Source: Gnetum montanum | Taxonomy: Eukaryota; Streptophyta; Gnetopsida; Gnetales; Gnetaceae | Direction of reading: 5' to 3' | Assembly: GCA_015680685.1 (NCBI GenBank) | Contig: MNCI01005810.1 | Span: 685,710 to 749,709 of the forward strand | Length of the DNA stretch: 64,000 bases | Shown: one piece after another, positions 20,433 to 32,941 of the stretch | How positions within the stretch are numbered: position 1 is the stretch's first letter | Layout of the letters: each line of letters opens with the position of its first letter | The notes under the pieces: model-generated | Databases searched by the model: none | Told to the model about the DNA's origin: nothing | Seen by the model: only the letters and a program-made list of their open reading frames with translations | Translations under genes and position numbers: made by a program

Positions 20433-22088
20433 CAAAATTTAAAGGCCTGCTTGCTTCACCAAGTCTTTGCAAACCGCGTAGCATCATGGCAATTATTCAG
20501 GAGATGGATGCTCTAATGTTCATACTGTCCAGTTTGGTAGGTTTTCTACCCTAGGTGTCAACAGGCTAAATGGGTTCTCCAACCTACCCACCTAAGTAGT
20601 TCATCTAGCCAACAGCACATTTAGGAGCAGTGCATGGAATTTTTGACGGTGCTTAGAACACGCAAAATGCTTCAGCAAGTTTTCCAAGTCAAGGAGTTTT
20701 GCTATGCTACTCTACACTATGTAGCATAGCAAACTTCAGAAGATGTTTGCAGAAGCATAGTACTACGCTCTGCTATGCTACACAGTGTAGCATAGCGTAG
20801 CAATAAACTAGACGATCAGTCCCCTCGCCCAACTTCAAGTCCTTCAATAATGTCTCCTTCTTTCAGAAAGTGACGAACTTGGCAAGAAGAAAGCCATGTT
20901 GGCTGCTATGCTACACTAAGCTACATGGCATAGCAAGGTGTAGCAATTTTGCAATAGTAACAAAAGGCATCTCAAAGGGCAGGATCAGCAAGTTCACAAG
21001 CTTCACAGTGAAAAAGGTAAAGTTTGTAGATTGGCAAAATTTTTTGTGACTAAGGACAGCTGCTACGCTATGTAGCACAGCATAGTGTAGCAAATATGCA
21101 ATAAATAGTCAGCATGCTTCAACGGTTTCCAATGCATGCAGTAGGACACAACACAAATTTTTTTCTTTGAACCGATGGCTATGCTATGCTGCATAGCGTA
21201 GCACAGTGTGACAAGATGCTACGCTACACCAAACATGCTACGCTACAAAGCATAGCAAAGCATGGAAAGCAGTTATGCTACATCAATGCACTTCACCTAA
21301 TCATATTGTTGCTCTGATAGTGTAATTACAATGTGGCAAGCTTGTAATTACAGCATGGCAAACTCACCCAATGGTCATGCAAGCACGTGTAGCATAGACA
21401 GGTCAATGCAAGCCCAAGGCACATGGCATCCAAACTACATCTTTCGTGTGCCCTTGGTCCTATAAATACCCCAACAAGCAATGCTCGATGGCTCCCTGGG
21501 TTTTTTGGCAATCTAGTTGGCTAACAATTTTGTTGGCTAACATGCAAAAAAGTTAGCACTGTAACCTTGACCATTGTAAACTTTCTGTTTGACATTGTAA
21601 ATAGTTAGCACTCTCAGTTGGCATTTTGTTCTACTCTTTTCTACCACCTTGGTAGCACTTCGCATTGTTAATGTCTGAGTCCACATTCAAGCACATAGCT
21701 ATCTTGCTCTACACATCTTGGTTACTCTCGGGATCTCTGCACTTTTCAGTGCTATGCAACCAATTGTATCCATCTTGACAGAGTGAAGTTGTAGTTTCGA
21801 AGTGGTGCATTTTTCTAACTGCATTTTACTTTGTCTCCTACTTATTATTTTATTTTACACTATTTTCTATCCCTTTTACATTTAAGCATTACTTCACGCT
21901 ATCAGTCTTGTTGTCAAATTATCTGGTTGCAAAAGGTTATATTAACACCGACTAAGTCCCTATCTGATCGACCAGACTATTCAGGGTGCCCCGTTTCCAT
22001 TCTATCCAGCACGGCCCTCCCGCTGAAACAAGGTTAAGACTATCAACAACTGATGACCTCTCAGTGTTTTCCAGCTACTGACGTTACA
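20423..22088 (+). repeat. T3 3' LTR
   Basis: Starts TGAAACACCCC and ends CTGACGTTACA, about 1666 bp. Many GCTATGCTAC / GTAGCATAGC palindromes between 20700 and 21280, TATA at 21461, conserved hairpin block at 21954-21988. The terminal small hairpin seen in T1 and T8 is shortened here. Confidence 0.83.
21461..21468 (+). promoter_or_regulatory. TATA box of T3 LTR
   Basis: TATAAATA followed by CCCCAAC, downstream of the U3 palindromes, as in T1 and T8. Confidence 0.7.
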
Positions 22089-22669
22089 CATAGTACACCA
22101 CAGCAGTGAACCCAATAGGCATAGTTCATCATGGAAAGTGCCAAAGTTCATGGCCCAACACCATTAAGACTGTGACTGGGCTTCTACTACACCTGTTGTA
22201 CACTATGTACCTTCTAAGATCCTTTTGGAGTTAACTGCATCCCCATTTAGGGTGGTGTTCCATTTCTCTCTCCTTCTTCTAGCATTTTCTTGCATTTTCT
22301 TGTGTCTTTCTACACTTTTTCACATATCATCATGCTATACTACACTCAGGCAATAGTCTCCATGGGTTGACACCCATGGTTATGCTTGCCCCCATTCCAT
22401 GGCTACGCTCTACACTTAGCATTTTGAAGCATTTCTTTAACACTTGGTACCATTTTACATCACTTTCATTTGCATTTTGGCTCACCATGCCACCCCCCGA
22501 GTGCACCCATTATCCCAGTTGCAACTAACAAAGTCCCTATTTGATCAACAAGGCTATTTAGGGTGCTCTACCTCTGTTTCTAGCATGGCCCTCATGCAAA
22601 GGTGGGGTTAAGTTTGTGCATTTGTTGATCCCCCGGTGATTCTAGCCACTGACATTTTTGGTTGTTACA
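22089..22669 (+). repeat. T4: 3' remnant of an LTR interrupted by T3
   Basis: Carries the LTR 3' landmarks AAGTCCCTATTTGATCAAC ... ATTTAGGG near 22540 and the end CACTGACATTTTTGGTTGTTACA near 22647-22669. No PPT or coding sequence belongs to it here. It abuts the antisense-gene exon of T5, so T4 is an LTR end inserted into T5, later split by T3. Confidence 0.65.
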
Positions 22670-23386
22670 AGTTGAGATTGACTATGCTAGGTACTAGTCA
22701 GCCATTCATGGCAAAAATGAGGCCACCCGAGAGGTAATCGAGCAATGGCTACAAATGGATCTACTAGCTAGGAAGAACCATGACTAGAAGGATTACAGTG
22801 CCAAAGTGTATTAATGGGATCAAATCTAAAAGAACCATAAACACCACTACAAGTAGGAATGAGAGGCATACCTTACAAGGTACAAATATGAGTCCATGGA
22901 GCATCATTGTTGTGACATGTTTTTTGATGCAATTGGTGCAATGCGGGCTTATGAACTATTTGCTAGCAAAGTAGTGGTGAGTGGAATCCCAAAGAGACAC
23001 ATTGTTGTGCCTTCAAGAGAGGTTTCTTCTGGTACATTTTCACCTAGCCCATCCTCATGGACAACTGTGGAGAAATGGAAGACCCTTGCGGGTATTGACC
23101 TTGGTGAGGAGGATTGGACATAGCTATCAGAGGCAAAAATCCTCCAATGCTTAGAGGCATGCCTCGATAGGATGCCCCCAGATATGGATGTAGGTCCCTC
23201 TCAGGTTGGTCTAGTTTGAATTTTTTTTATTTATTTTGTGTTAACTTCACATGTCACTTATTCATCAGCTAATTTATTATTTTATTTTTCTTAAAGTAGG
23301 TTTTGGGAAATGGTGCAGGCCCTAGCAAAGCAACAAATTTAGAAGAAGAAGAAGAACCCCAAACCCCACCAAACACTACTAGTTGA
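22670..23386 (+). pseudogene. 3' part of the antisense gene in T5
   Basis: Collinear with exons 7-8 of the T7 copy. YESMEHHC and the residues GIDLGEEDWT, stop, LSEAKILQCLEACLDR match DLDLDGTDWASVSEEEILHRLEF of T7. The exon ends TCTCAG and intron GTTGGT follows at 23205. The acceptor AAAGTAG ends at 23299 and the last exon reads GNGAGPSKATNLEEEEEP, stopping at TGA 23384-23386. GAGPS corresponds to EAGPS in the T7 final exon. The 5' part is cut off by T4. Several stops. Confidence 0.6.
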
Positions 23387-24159
23387 GAGGCCCAAGATGT
23401 AGCCCTATTGTTGGGAAATTTTGCATTTTTAACAATTTTTTATTTTGGATGTACACTTAAACTATGATTTAATAAAAATATGATGATGATTCATATATCA
23501 CTTTGTTGTATTTTATGTAATGTTTCAAAAATTCTATCTTATGATTGATTGATGCAATTAGGCCCCTTATGGGCCCCATGCTAGTTTAGGGCCATGGCAA
23601 AAGGGCCATCACTAGTTTAAGGCCATTTCGGGCCATCGCTAGTTTAAGGCCATTTTAGGCCATTGCGCAAAGGAAAGGAAGTTACTAGTTTTAGGCCTTA
23701 GCGGGCCATCTAATAGTTTAGGGCCTTTCCGGGCCATGGTACCAAAAGGAAGTAGGTTTCCAATTTTAGGCCTTAGTGGGCCTTTTTTTTTTTTGAAAAC
23801 AAAAGGGCTAAACGAAATTACATAAATAAAAGAAATGAAATAACTAATGCAAGGTGTGAGCAACTACGTAAATATAACTGTACAAGCAAAAACAAAAGGC
23901 AAGCAAGGCATGTAAACAAACTAAGGAAATACCTTAGTCATATAAGTGTTTCCTAACTTGATGTGGATTAGGAGGTGTGTAAGCCTTGGGAGGCACAAGG
24001 TAATACCTGCCTAGACCTTCATTAGTTGTGCAAAAGGGAAATTATGCCTAGAGAGCTCCCTTAGCAAGGTTGCTCATTTCATTTGATTGCCTAGATGGAT
24101 TAGCTAAACAAAGTTGGCCTTCATCCCAAATAGGTGGCATGTCCTTAGAGAACTCTACT
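23387..24159 (-). other. T5 spacer between antisense gene and protease, with hairpin units
   Basis: Between 23565 and 23790, four to five units on the minus strand with GGCC...GGCC arms and CTTAAACTAG tails (seen on plus as CTAGTTTAAGGCCATTTCGG). Also a T run at 23780-23793. The rest (23800-24159) shows no recognisable feature. Confidence 0.55.
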
Positions 24160-24570
24160 TTTGACCCTTACTCTACATTAATGTTGTTGATGATCAAGGG
24201 AGATACATTATCACCATATATTAGCACCTCTACAAACTCATAGGGCAAGTGGATCTCTTGATAAATAGGTGAAGAGACGGCCCATAATTGGGCTAGCCAA
24301 GACCTCCCTAGGATTAAGTTGAACGTAGGCATCTCTTCAACAACAATGAACTCAACAGTAGTGGGGAATTTCTCCCCTGGCATGAAAGCAATTGTGACCA
24401 TTTCCTTTACAACAACATCTACTCCATTGAATGATTTTAAGCACGTTGTTTTGGTTGGTTTGATCTGGTCAACCAGACCTAGTTTGTTAATGACCGAGAA
24501 TGGGATAACATTGGTTGCTACCCTATGATCGATGTGCATCCTGTGGATTCTATACTACCCTACATTAATC
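24160..24570 (-). pseudogene. pro: T5 protease pseudogene
   Basis: Retropepsin-like segment: ATNVIPFSVINKLGLVDQI, CLKSFNGVDVVVKEMV, FIVVEEMPTFNLILGRSWLA and IYQEIHLPYEF. Compared with T8 (HVDDGTATNV), the active-site triplet reads DHR, so the essential glycine is lost. No stop from 24539 to 24168, but the active site is broken. Confidence 0.75.
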
Positions 24571-25818
24571 ATTATAAACATTGGTGCACTAGTAACCTAA
24601 CCTTTTTTAGGGTTAACATTGACTACCTCATCATGAAACATCAAGAGTGTTGACCTTGACTCCTAGGCTATGGGGGAAAGCATTATAGCATGGATGGCAT
24701 TTTCATTTACTGGAATATCTTCCTTGATAGGAATAGAGGTCAACATGCAGACTAATGCTTCATGGTAAGTAGAGGAGGTCATTATTAGGTCATACAGGCT
24801 CAGATTTTTGTTCTTTTGTTTGAGAGCCTATTTAACCTATGCCAATGCATCCAAGAAGTCTTTTCTACTATTTGTTGTTTTGGTAGCCCTTACTTCTTCC
24901 ATGTAGCCCAAGAGATAGATCTCCTAGGGAGGAGATTTAACCTTTGCTTGTGCAGTAGGCTTTTGAGCCTTCGTGCTCATTTGTTGGTTACCAGTACTTG
25001 CATTAACATCTTGAGATGATGAGGCCATGGGGATGGTAGACAAAGGGATGGGCTTAGAAGGACCTACCTCCACATGTTCCCTAATCATCCTATTGGCAAG
25101 ACCCTCATCAGGTATCTTGGGATGCAACTTTGGATGAGCAAGGTGTGCTACAGTTTCCACCACTAGACCCTGAGTAGATAGGGGGTCCACATGTCATGGC
25201 ATCCTAATGACAAAGGATGTCTAGGTTGTTGTTGTCATGATGTGCTACGAGGTCCTAACCAAAAAGGGTATTGTGGGAATCCAAGGTGGTGCTCTGATGA
25301 TGAAAGGGGACTATGGTCTAGTTGACATCAATGCCCCAACATTACTAGAGGGCACACAAACCACAAATGATTCATGTGTTGGTTCTATGTCATCATCAAC
25401 ACTAATGGCATTGATGATGTAGCTTGCACCGCTAGTGTTGAGGGTGCCTTTGTAGACCTTCATTGGTTTTTTTTTCTAGTTGCATAGGATTGCTACCATC
25501 AAGGATAAATTTTCCTTGATTGATCATGCATTGAATGTCATCTTTTAATGCTAAGTAGTAGTCTATATCATGGTTATGCAATTGGTGATAGTTGCAGAAT
25601 TAGTCCAACCTGCAGTTTTTGAGAATCGGGGCTTATTTTGCATAGCTATTGAAGGGTTTCTAAGGACCTTGTAGTACTGCTCATGGTGCTTGCATGCATC
25701 CTTAGACATCTACTTGTGCTGGATGCACCCAACATAAAGAAACTAGTCTAAAAGCTCAAATAGCTTGATAGGCAATGGGGTATACTTTGAGTGATCCTTG
25801 CACTCAAATTTTGGCCTT
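24571..25818 (-). pseudogene. gag: T5 gag remnant (nucleocapsid and spacer), cut by T6
   Basis: Heavily mutated. Around 25480-25620 the minus strand reads HDIDYYLALKDDIQCMINQG, the nucleocapsid region whose last zinc cysteine is now tyrosine. 25190-24924 is the spacer between nucleocapsid and protease. The N-terminal part lies beyond the T6 insertion at 25818/25819. Confidence 0.6.
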
Positions 25819-27396
25819 TGTAGCCACCGAAAATGTCAGCGGCTGGAAAAGAAACACCGAGGGGTCATTGGTTGTTGACAGTCTTCACCCAATTTCCGCG
25901 GGAGGGCTGTGCTGGATGGGACAAAAATGGGGCACGCTGAACATTCTAGTCGATCAAATAGGGACTTAGTCGATGTCTATATAACCTTTTGCAACGTGTG
26001 ATTTGAAAATGAAATTGACAGCATGAAGTAATGCTTGAACATAAAAGAAAAAGGTAGAAAATAGCGTAAAATGCAAATGATATGCAAGAGACAAAGTAAA
26101 ATGCAATTAGGAAAGTGCACTACTTCGAAGCTATGACCTCACTCTGTCAAGATGGATACAATCAGTTGCATAGCGTTGGAAAGTGCAGAGATCCCGAGAG
26201 TAACCAAGACGTGTAGGGCAAGAGGGCTATGTGCTCGAACGTGAACTTGGTCGTCAACCACGTGAAGTTCTACCAAGGTGGTAGAGAACAATAGAACGAG
26301 ATGTCAACAAAGAATGCTAAGTATTTACAATGTTAAATAGAAAGCTTACAATGCTTAAGGTTACAATGCTAACTTGCTTGCTTGTTAGCCAACCAAATTT
26401 TCTAGAGAGTTAGAGAATGAGGAAGAGAGCCAGTATGCCTAAGAGCACGAGAGCCGAAGAGTGGAAGAGAGTTTAAGAATTTCTCATTGAGGTATTTATA
26501 GGACCAAGGGCATGTGAAAGATGTGATTTAAATGCCATGTGCCTTGGGCCTATGCTGACCTATCTATGCTACACATGCATGCATGATCGTTGGGCGAGCC
26601 TGCCATGCTGTAATTACAAACCTACTACGTCGTAATTATGTTGTTAGAGCAACAGTGCAATTAGGTGAAGTGCATTAATGTCATGTAACCACTTGCTACA
26701 TTTTTCTATGCCTTGTAGCATAGCATGTTTGACGTGGCATAGCATCTTGTTACACTGTGCTACCCTACGTAGTGTAGCATAGTGTAGCGTAGCCACCAGT
26801 TTGAAGTAAGAAACTTGCATTGTGTCCTGCTGCATGTGTTAGAAACCTTTGAAGTGAATTGGTTGTTTATCGCATATTTGCTATGCTATGTAGCATATCA
26901 TAGCATAGCAACTAGCCTTATTCACAAAAAATGTCACCAATCTACAAACTTTGCCTTTTGCACTATGAAACTTGTGAACTTGCTGATCCTGCCCTTTGAG
27001 TTTCCTTCTATCACCTTCGCAGAATTGCTACGCCTTGCTACATCTTATAGCTTAGTGTAGCATAGCAGCAAACATGACTTGATTTTTCCAAGTTCACTAC
27101 TTTTTGACGGAAGTAGACATTGCCGAAGGACATAAAGTCAGGCAAGGGGACTAGTCATCCAACTCTTGCTACATTGTGCTACACTATGTAGCATAGCGTA
27201 GCATAACACTGCTTCCGCAAATGTCTTCTGAAGTTTGCTATGCTACATAGCGTAGCAAGAATCCTTAACTTAGAAAACTTGCCGAATTGGACAGTCTGAA
27301 CATCAAAGCATCCTTCTCTGGAAGAACTTCCATAGTGCTACGCGAATTGAAAAGGCCTAGTGAAGCAAGCATGCCTTCAAATTTTGGGGTGTTTCA
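25819..27396 (-). repeat. T6 3' LTR
   Basis: On the plus strand it begins TGTAGCCACCGAAAATGTCAG (complement of the LTR 3' end, also found in the T2 LTR) and ends GGGGTGTTTCA. About 1578 bp. Holds the conserved hairpin block inverted at 25932-25968, TATA at 26493, and GCTATGCTAC palindromes from 26640 to 27260. Confidence 0.83.
26493..26500 (-). promoter_or_regulatory. TATA box of T6 LTR
   Basis: Minus-strand TATAAATA in CCTATAAATACC. Confidence 0.7.
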
Positions 27397-27463
27397 TTGG
27401 CCCCTCTTTGTCGACGTCTGGAGGATGGGCTCAAGAGACATTGACAAAGAAAATGAAACACCT
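27387..27463 (-). promoter_or_regulatory. T6 PPT palindrome
   Basis: Plus strand shows GGTGTTTCATTGGCCCCTCT at the left and GACAAAGAAAATGAAACACC at the right. The loop contains GGAGGATGGGCTC, the complement of the T3 loop. Confidence 0.7.
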
Positions 27464-28439
27464 CAGAAGACATGATGCTATCATTTCCATTTAGTGAGTG
27501 TCAAGGCATCTCTTGGTTGTGCTTGAGAGTGCTTCATTGGTCTCGAAGCAAAGTACAAAGATGAGGTTTAGCAAAGTCCCTCATCAATGTGCTCATGAGG
27601 GACTTGTTCGCATTTTCATCTTTACTCTGACCATCAACCTCGTGTAGGACTAGTGTTTTCTTTGTGGGATGAGTTATGTTACATCCGTGAAGGGTTTTAA
27701 CCTACCTACAGATGCTTTCCATGCGGTGAGCTATGTTACACACGTCATGGGATTTGCACTCTGAAGTAGCTAAGCTAGTCGAGGCACTCACTTCGCGACA
27801 TCGTAGCATTTGCTGTTGTGGCCAGATTCACTTTCGGCCATACCCTATAAACACGATGAAGAATGAAACAACCATGATGTGAAGAAAGGGCAAAAGTTCT
27901 TGCTTGCTACAGACGTTGTTAAAGCTCTTGGACACCTGTGTTGGTGCACAATGTCCAAATCAGGAAGGCCAGCAGTGTCCTTGGCAGCGTCCACATGGAG
28001 GAACTAGCCTCGAAGGCATCAGGAGTTGCTGTGAGTGCAGATGCTCTAGAATCCCTACCAAAGGCATGCATCCTTAGTTCAGCTATGGGATTAGCTACCA
28101 CATAGCTAAACATCATGCGATCTAAGGCATTGGTAGGGGGCTGGAGGATGACAATATTGTGGCTAGGCCACAATACTGTTGGAACCCCAGCGGTGGGCAC
28201 TGGCCAAGGAACTACCGTCAGGTGGTGGGCTGCGGTGATGATAGGTCCGAAGGGCCAGTGTGACATCATATGACATCTCCAGAGGGTCAACATGATGCCA
28301 AGGGTGGTGGTGTTGCATGTGTTCCAAATTGTGTTCCCAGTGCGTCATGAATCGCATTTTTGAGTTGCAACGTCCCAATCCCTCGTCGACACTGTGCATG
28401 CTCATTTGATGTGTACTTGGCGTAGATGCATGCTACGAA
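27464..28439 (-). other. T6 3' untranslated region
   Basis: No gene supported. Conserved hairpin AATATTGTGGC / TAG / GCCACAATACT at 28153-28177 and the block CCAGAGGGTCAACATGATGC near 28270 match T2 and T3. Confidence 0.5.
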
Positions 28440-28860
28440 TGTGACGTGAACCTAGTTTAAGGTCTTGGTAGACCATTTGCTGGTTTAGATTTCTAGCAGA
28501 CCGCTGTGCTGGGTTAAGGTCCCAGCAGACCGTACATGTCAGTTTAGCATCATAGCGGACGCACTATGCCAGTTTCTAGTCATAGTGGACTAGTTGCGCT
28601 AGTTTTACATCATAGCAGACAGTTACTACCAATTTCACATCGTAGCGGATGCTGCTTGTTGCTGTCATCACCAGTTTAACGTCATAGTGGACGTTGCTTG
28701 ATGCTACTAGTTTAACGTCGTTGCGGACGCTGGTTGATGTTGTTGCCAGTTTATCATCGTAGCGAACACTGCTTGATGTTGCCAATTTAACGTCATAGCA
28801 GACATTGCTCATTTCTACTAGTTTAACATCATCACGGATGCTGATCATTGTTGTCATGCT
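28440..28860 (-). repeat. Hairpin-unit array after T6 integrase
   Basis: About 14 units in minus orientation. Paired examples read on the minus strand: GGTCT ACCA AGACC, GGTC TGCTGG GACC, AGTC CACTAT GACT, CGTC CGCAAC GACG. Confidence 0.8.
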
Positions 28861-31800
28861 TCAGATGTAGTATGGCTTGAGGTATGAGTGATTCACCGAG
28901 TTGGCGAACTCGTTGCCATCCATGTCCACCAGCTTGAAGGCTCCATTCTAGAAGGCTTTAGTGACCATGTAAGGGCCTTCCCAGTTGGCTGAGAATTTGC
29001 TCACATGCTCACAGATGATCTTCAAGATGAGGTCTCCCTTCTATACTAGCCGTCAATGTAATTCTGCATGGTGCTTTTGTTGTTGCTTGCTCTAGTAGTG
29101 CTCTATGCATCTTAGCGTCTACACATGTTCCTCCTCTACTGAGTTGAGGTTGATGGTCCGCAACTTGTTGTTCTGGGCTTCACTCATGACATCCATGAGG
29201 ATCATCTAGAGTGATGGTACCTGCAACTAAAGAGGCAACACAACTTCAGATCTATAAGAAAGGTTGTAAGAAGTCTTACTTGTTTCAGTTCTGCATGTCA
29301 TTCTATAGGCCCAGAGAACATAGAGGATTTGTTCGTGCCACCGCCTCTTGCTGTTGCCAAGAATTTGCTTTAGCAAGTTGATGATGGACTTATTTGCAGC
29401 CTTCACCTATCCATTTGCCTATGGATAATACGAGCAGAATGATTGCTCTATGCCTAGGTTGCTATAGAAGGTTCAAGTTTCCGTACTACTAAACTGTGGC
29501 TCATTTTCGATCACAATAGTCATTGGAAACCCAAACCTTGTCATGATGTTATCTAGGATGAAATGGAAGATTTACTAAAATGTCGTTTTCCTTAGGGTAA
29601 TAGCTTCCACCCACTTAGTAAAATACTCAGTGGCTGTGATAATGAAGCTATGCCCTACGGAGGACCTAGGCATGATAGGTCCTATGAGGTCTAGTCTCCA
29701 TCATTGGAAAGGACACATGATTTGCGTTGGATGCAGGTCTATAGGTGAGACGTGTATGATATTTTTGTATCTCTGGCACATGTCACATGTCTTCACTTTT
29801 GATAGACAGTCATGCTCCATGTGGGGCCAATAGTACCCTAGGCGTCTAATTTTTGCAACCATAACCCTAGGTGCTATGTGTCCACTGCACAGCCCTTCAT
29901 GCACATCATTAACTACCTTCTACACCTGCTCTCCACCCACGCATGCCAACAATATCCCATCATAGGATTGTCAGCACAAGGCGTCATTCCCCATGAACGT
30001 ATATTGTTGGGTGCACTTTTGGATCGCATCTCTCTGAGCAAATGTCAGTCCACTTGGGGGTTCGTCATGTTGCTGGTAGGCTTTAATGTTAGCGTATCAC
30101 TCCTGGGTATCTGCAACACTAATGGAGGCCACATGTCCCACCTGAGTGATAGGCTTAGTACATTCGTCAATCGTAGTTGGTAGACCTGCAAACGAGTGTG
30201 GTGGAATGTTTAATGCAAGGGTTGCTAAGGCATCTACCATGGTGTTTTCATTGCATGGCATGTGTTGCACATCTATAGTTGCAAATTACTTAAGCAGGCT
30301 TTTTGCTAGGTTGCAGTAGGGTTGTAGGTGTGTAGCTTTATAGGCGTAGACCCTGGTGATTTGATTCATAACTAGTTGTGAATCACTACAAATTGCCAGG
30401 TGTTGTATGTGTAGTGTCTAGGCAGCAGAGAGGCCTTTGAGTAGCCCTTCATACTCTACCACATTATTGGTGTAGGGGAACGTAAAACGATAAGCAAACA
30501 GGTGCATTTCCCCATAGGGGAACGTGATGATGGTTGCTGCACTACCTCCTCATGTGGTTGAAACACCATCAAAGTGTAGAGTAGCTTCTAGGTGCGATGG
30601 AACGATGTTGATTATGCCAACATGCTCGTCTAGGAATTTGGGATTTATGGTTACATGGTCGTCGATGGGTAAGGCCATAAGTTACATTGCTATGGCTTGA
30701 CCCTTGGTCGACGATTGGCTTACATAGCGTAGGTTAAACTCCGCAATTATTTCTTTCCATCGGGCTATCCTGCTACATTCATATAGGTTGTTAGTGATAG
30801 CCCAGAATATGTTTCTTTTGCAAANGACATAGCAGCGCTACAATAGATGTGTTGGAGGTGGCAAGGTATATGAAGAAAGGCTTATCCCTTTATGTCAGAT
30901 GCACAATTGGGAGGTATAGGAGCCCTTCTTTCAAGTTATCGAAGGATTATTGACATTGGGCTGTCCACTCGAAGTCAAACCCCTTATTTAGAAGATGTTG
31001 CATGGGGTGTAACTTGTCGATCAACTTTGCTATAAACCTTCAAATGAACTTTACCCTGCCTTACAACCCACATAGCTCTTTGAGGTTTGTAGGAGGTGCC
31101 AAGTTGACAATGGCCTTGACTTTGTCAAGGTCCACCCTTATTCTGGCCTCTGATACCATGAATCCTAACATGTTTCTAGTTTTCACACTGAAGACACACT
31201 TCTTGGGATTAAGGCATAGATCATGCATTTGGCAACATTTAAGGACTACTCCTAGATCGTGTGGGTGATCAGCTACCTCCTTGGACTTGACTACTGTATC
31301 ATCCACGTTGTCATTTAACATTTCTAGGATGTAATCATTGAAGATGTAATTCATGGCTCGCTGGTAGGCTACTCCAGCATTCTTGAGCCCAAAAGGCATC
31401 ATGGTGTAACAGAATGTCCCCCATGGGGTCATGAAGGTTGTCGTTAGCTGATGCTCTGGGTTGATGCGAATTTGGTTGTAGCCTGAAAAGCCATCCATGA
31501 AGGATAACAGAGCATGACCAGCCGTGGTGTCAATGAGTTGATCGATGCTTAGAAGTGGGAAGTCATCTTTGATCATCGCCTTGTTTAGATCTTGAAAGTC
31601 TATGCAAATTTGTATTCCTCTCGTTTTCTTGGAAACCACGACGATGTTGGACACCCATTCTGAATAGTCAACCGTGCGAATGAAACCAGCTTGATATAGC
31701 TTGGTGATTTCATCCCTTATGGCTAGTGCAATTTCTGGTTTGAATTTATGAGCCTTCTGCTTGATACCTTCATGCACGGGTCTAGGACGATGTTGTGTTG

Positions 31801-32169
31801 TATCAACCATGGGTCTAAACCCAACATGTCACTATATGACCATGTGAAGATGTTAATGTTATCTTGTAGAATTTTGGCTATGTTTTTGTGCATCTGCGTG
31901 TCTAGGAGGGAGATAAGCTTCAACGTTTTTACCTCCCCCTTGGATGTGGTCATAGCAATTTCGATCAGAGGGTCTTCAGTTACATCCCTGGCCTCCAAAT
32001 CTAGGGTTCAGATTAGATGCTCGAGCCAGTTTGGGGAGGCTTCTAAAGATGCTATGGTGCTAGTTGTGGTTGACCCCCAGTCGATTAGGTCTAGGTTCAA
32101 TTGTCTTGCAAGCTTGCCATGTGGACTTGCTAGAGCTAAAGGTGTGGAGAGATTGCGATGGCTTTCCAT
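28861..32169 (-). pseudogene. pol: T6 pol pseudogene
   Basis: ATG at 32169 follows the acceptor-like TTTTATAG (ending 32182). The RT part is the best kept (31998-31061): VTEDPLIEI, AGFIRTVDYSEWVSNIVV, ICIDFQDLNKAMIKDDFPL, FMDGFSGYNQI, PFGLKNAGVAYQ. The catalytic box reads NVDD instead of YVDD. RNase H 1 is damaged around a single N at 30825. Second RNase H and integrase are present but full of stops (HEGLCSGHIAPRVM, CDMCQRYKN). Ends LKPYYI and TGA at 28863-28861. Confidence 0.87.
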
Positions 32170-32941
32170 TTTTTGCTTAACCTATAAAAATGAGATGAAA
32201 TCCTAGTTAAGAGGCACCTGTTGGTAGCAATCATGTATAATGAAAACTTGCAAAGCAATGACGAGATGTAGGATGTAGAGATTAAAATTTTTGTCAATTT
32301 AAAGTCATGGAAGACCATTATGGCATGGAGATGCAGAGCTACTAATAGGTGAAATGTAAACTATCAATATGAGAATGTAAAACTACTGAGGAGGAAATGT
32401 AAAACTGCCAATGCGAAAATGTGAGATTGCTAGTTTAGTGTCATTGCAGACTGCAAACATATAATAGATTGAAACATGCTAGTTTAAGGTCTTTTTGGAC
32501 CACAAAAGTTGCAACTATGCTGGGGTTTACTAGTTTAAGGTCTTTTGGATAGTGATAATCAAAAATGTGCAACGATTGCTAGTTTAAGATCTTCTCGGAC
32601 TGTGATAATTGAAAATGCGCGAAAATTGCTAGTTTAAGGTCTTTCCAGACCGTGATAATCGAAAATCCGTGAAGATTACTAGTTTAAGATCTTTCCGGAC
32701 TGTGATAATCAAAAATGCGCGACAATTGCTAGTTTAAGGTCTTTCCAAACCATAACGTAGCATGCTAAAAGAATGGCATGTTAACAAAGCAAAAAGCGAT
32801 AATGCTAGTTTTAGGCCATTTTGGGCCATAGCGTAGCATGCCAAAAGAATGGCATGTTAACAAAGAAAAAAGTGATAATGCTAGTTTTAGGCCATTTTGG
32901 GTCATAGCATAGCATGCCAAAAGAATGGCATGTTAACAAAG
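32170..32941 (-). repeat. T6 pre-RT spacer with hairpin-unit array
   Basis: From about 32430 to 32941, minus orientation, about ten units. GGTC CAAAAA GACC, GGTCT GGAA AGACC and GGCC CAAAAT GGCC, each followed by TTAAACTA or TAAAACTA, with spacers such as GCGCATTTT. The last two to three units (32800-32941) form a 75-bp direct repeat containing AAAGAATGGCATGTTAACAA, running into the N gap. This matches the flank position of the antisense gene in T7. Confidence 0.75.

Larger units (their letters stand above)
16715..22088 (+). mobile_element. T3: Tat-type retrotransposon, right part, interrupted by T2
   Basis: Begins in the middle of RT where T2 inserted, and continues with RNase H, integrase, array, 3' UTR, PPT palindrome and 3' LTR. 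The other half would lie left of the window. The right flank (22089 on) is the inside of another LTR (T4). Confidence 0.85.
22670..25818 (-). mobile_element. T5: Tat-type retrotransposon fragment (antisense gene, protease, gag)
   Basis: Reading the minus strand: gag remnant (25818-24571), protease (24570-24160), spacer with hairpin units, then the 3' part of the antisense gene on the plus strand (22670-23386). This is the same order as T7. Truncated on the left by T4 and on the right by the 3' LTR of T6. Heavily decayed and the oldest layer visible. Confidence 0.75.

Noticed and set aside
22089-22669. Extension of the T3 3' LTR to 22669
   Set aside because: Two successive LTR-end blocks (21954-22088 and 22540-22669) show that this is the tail of a second LTR, and T3 LTR length would otherwise exceed all others by about 600 bp.
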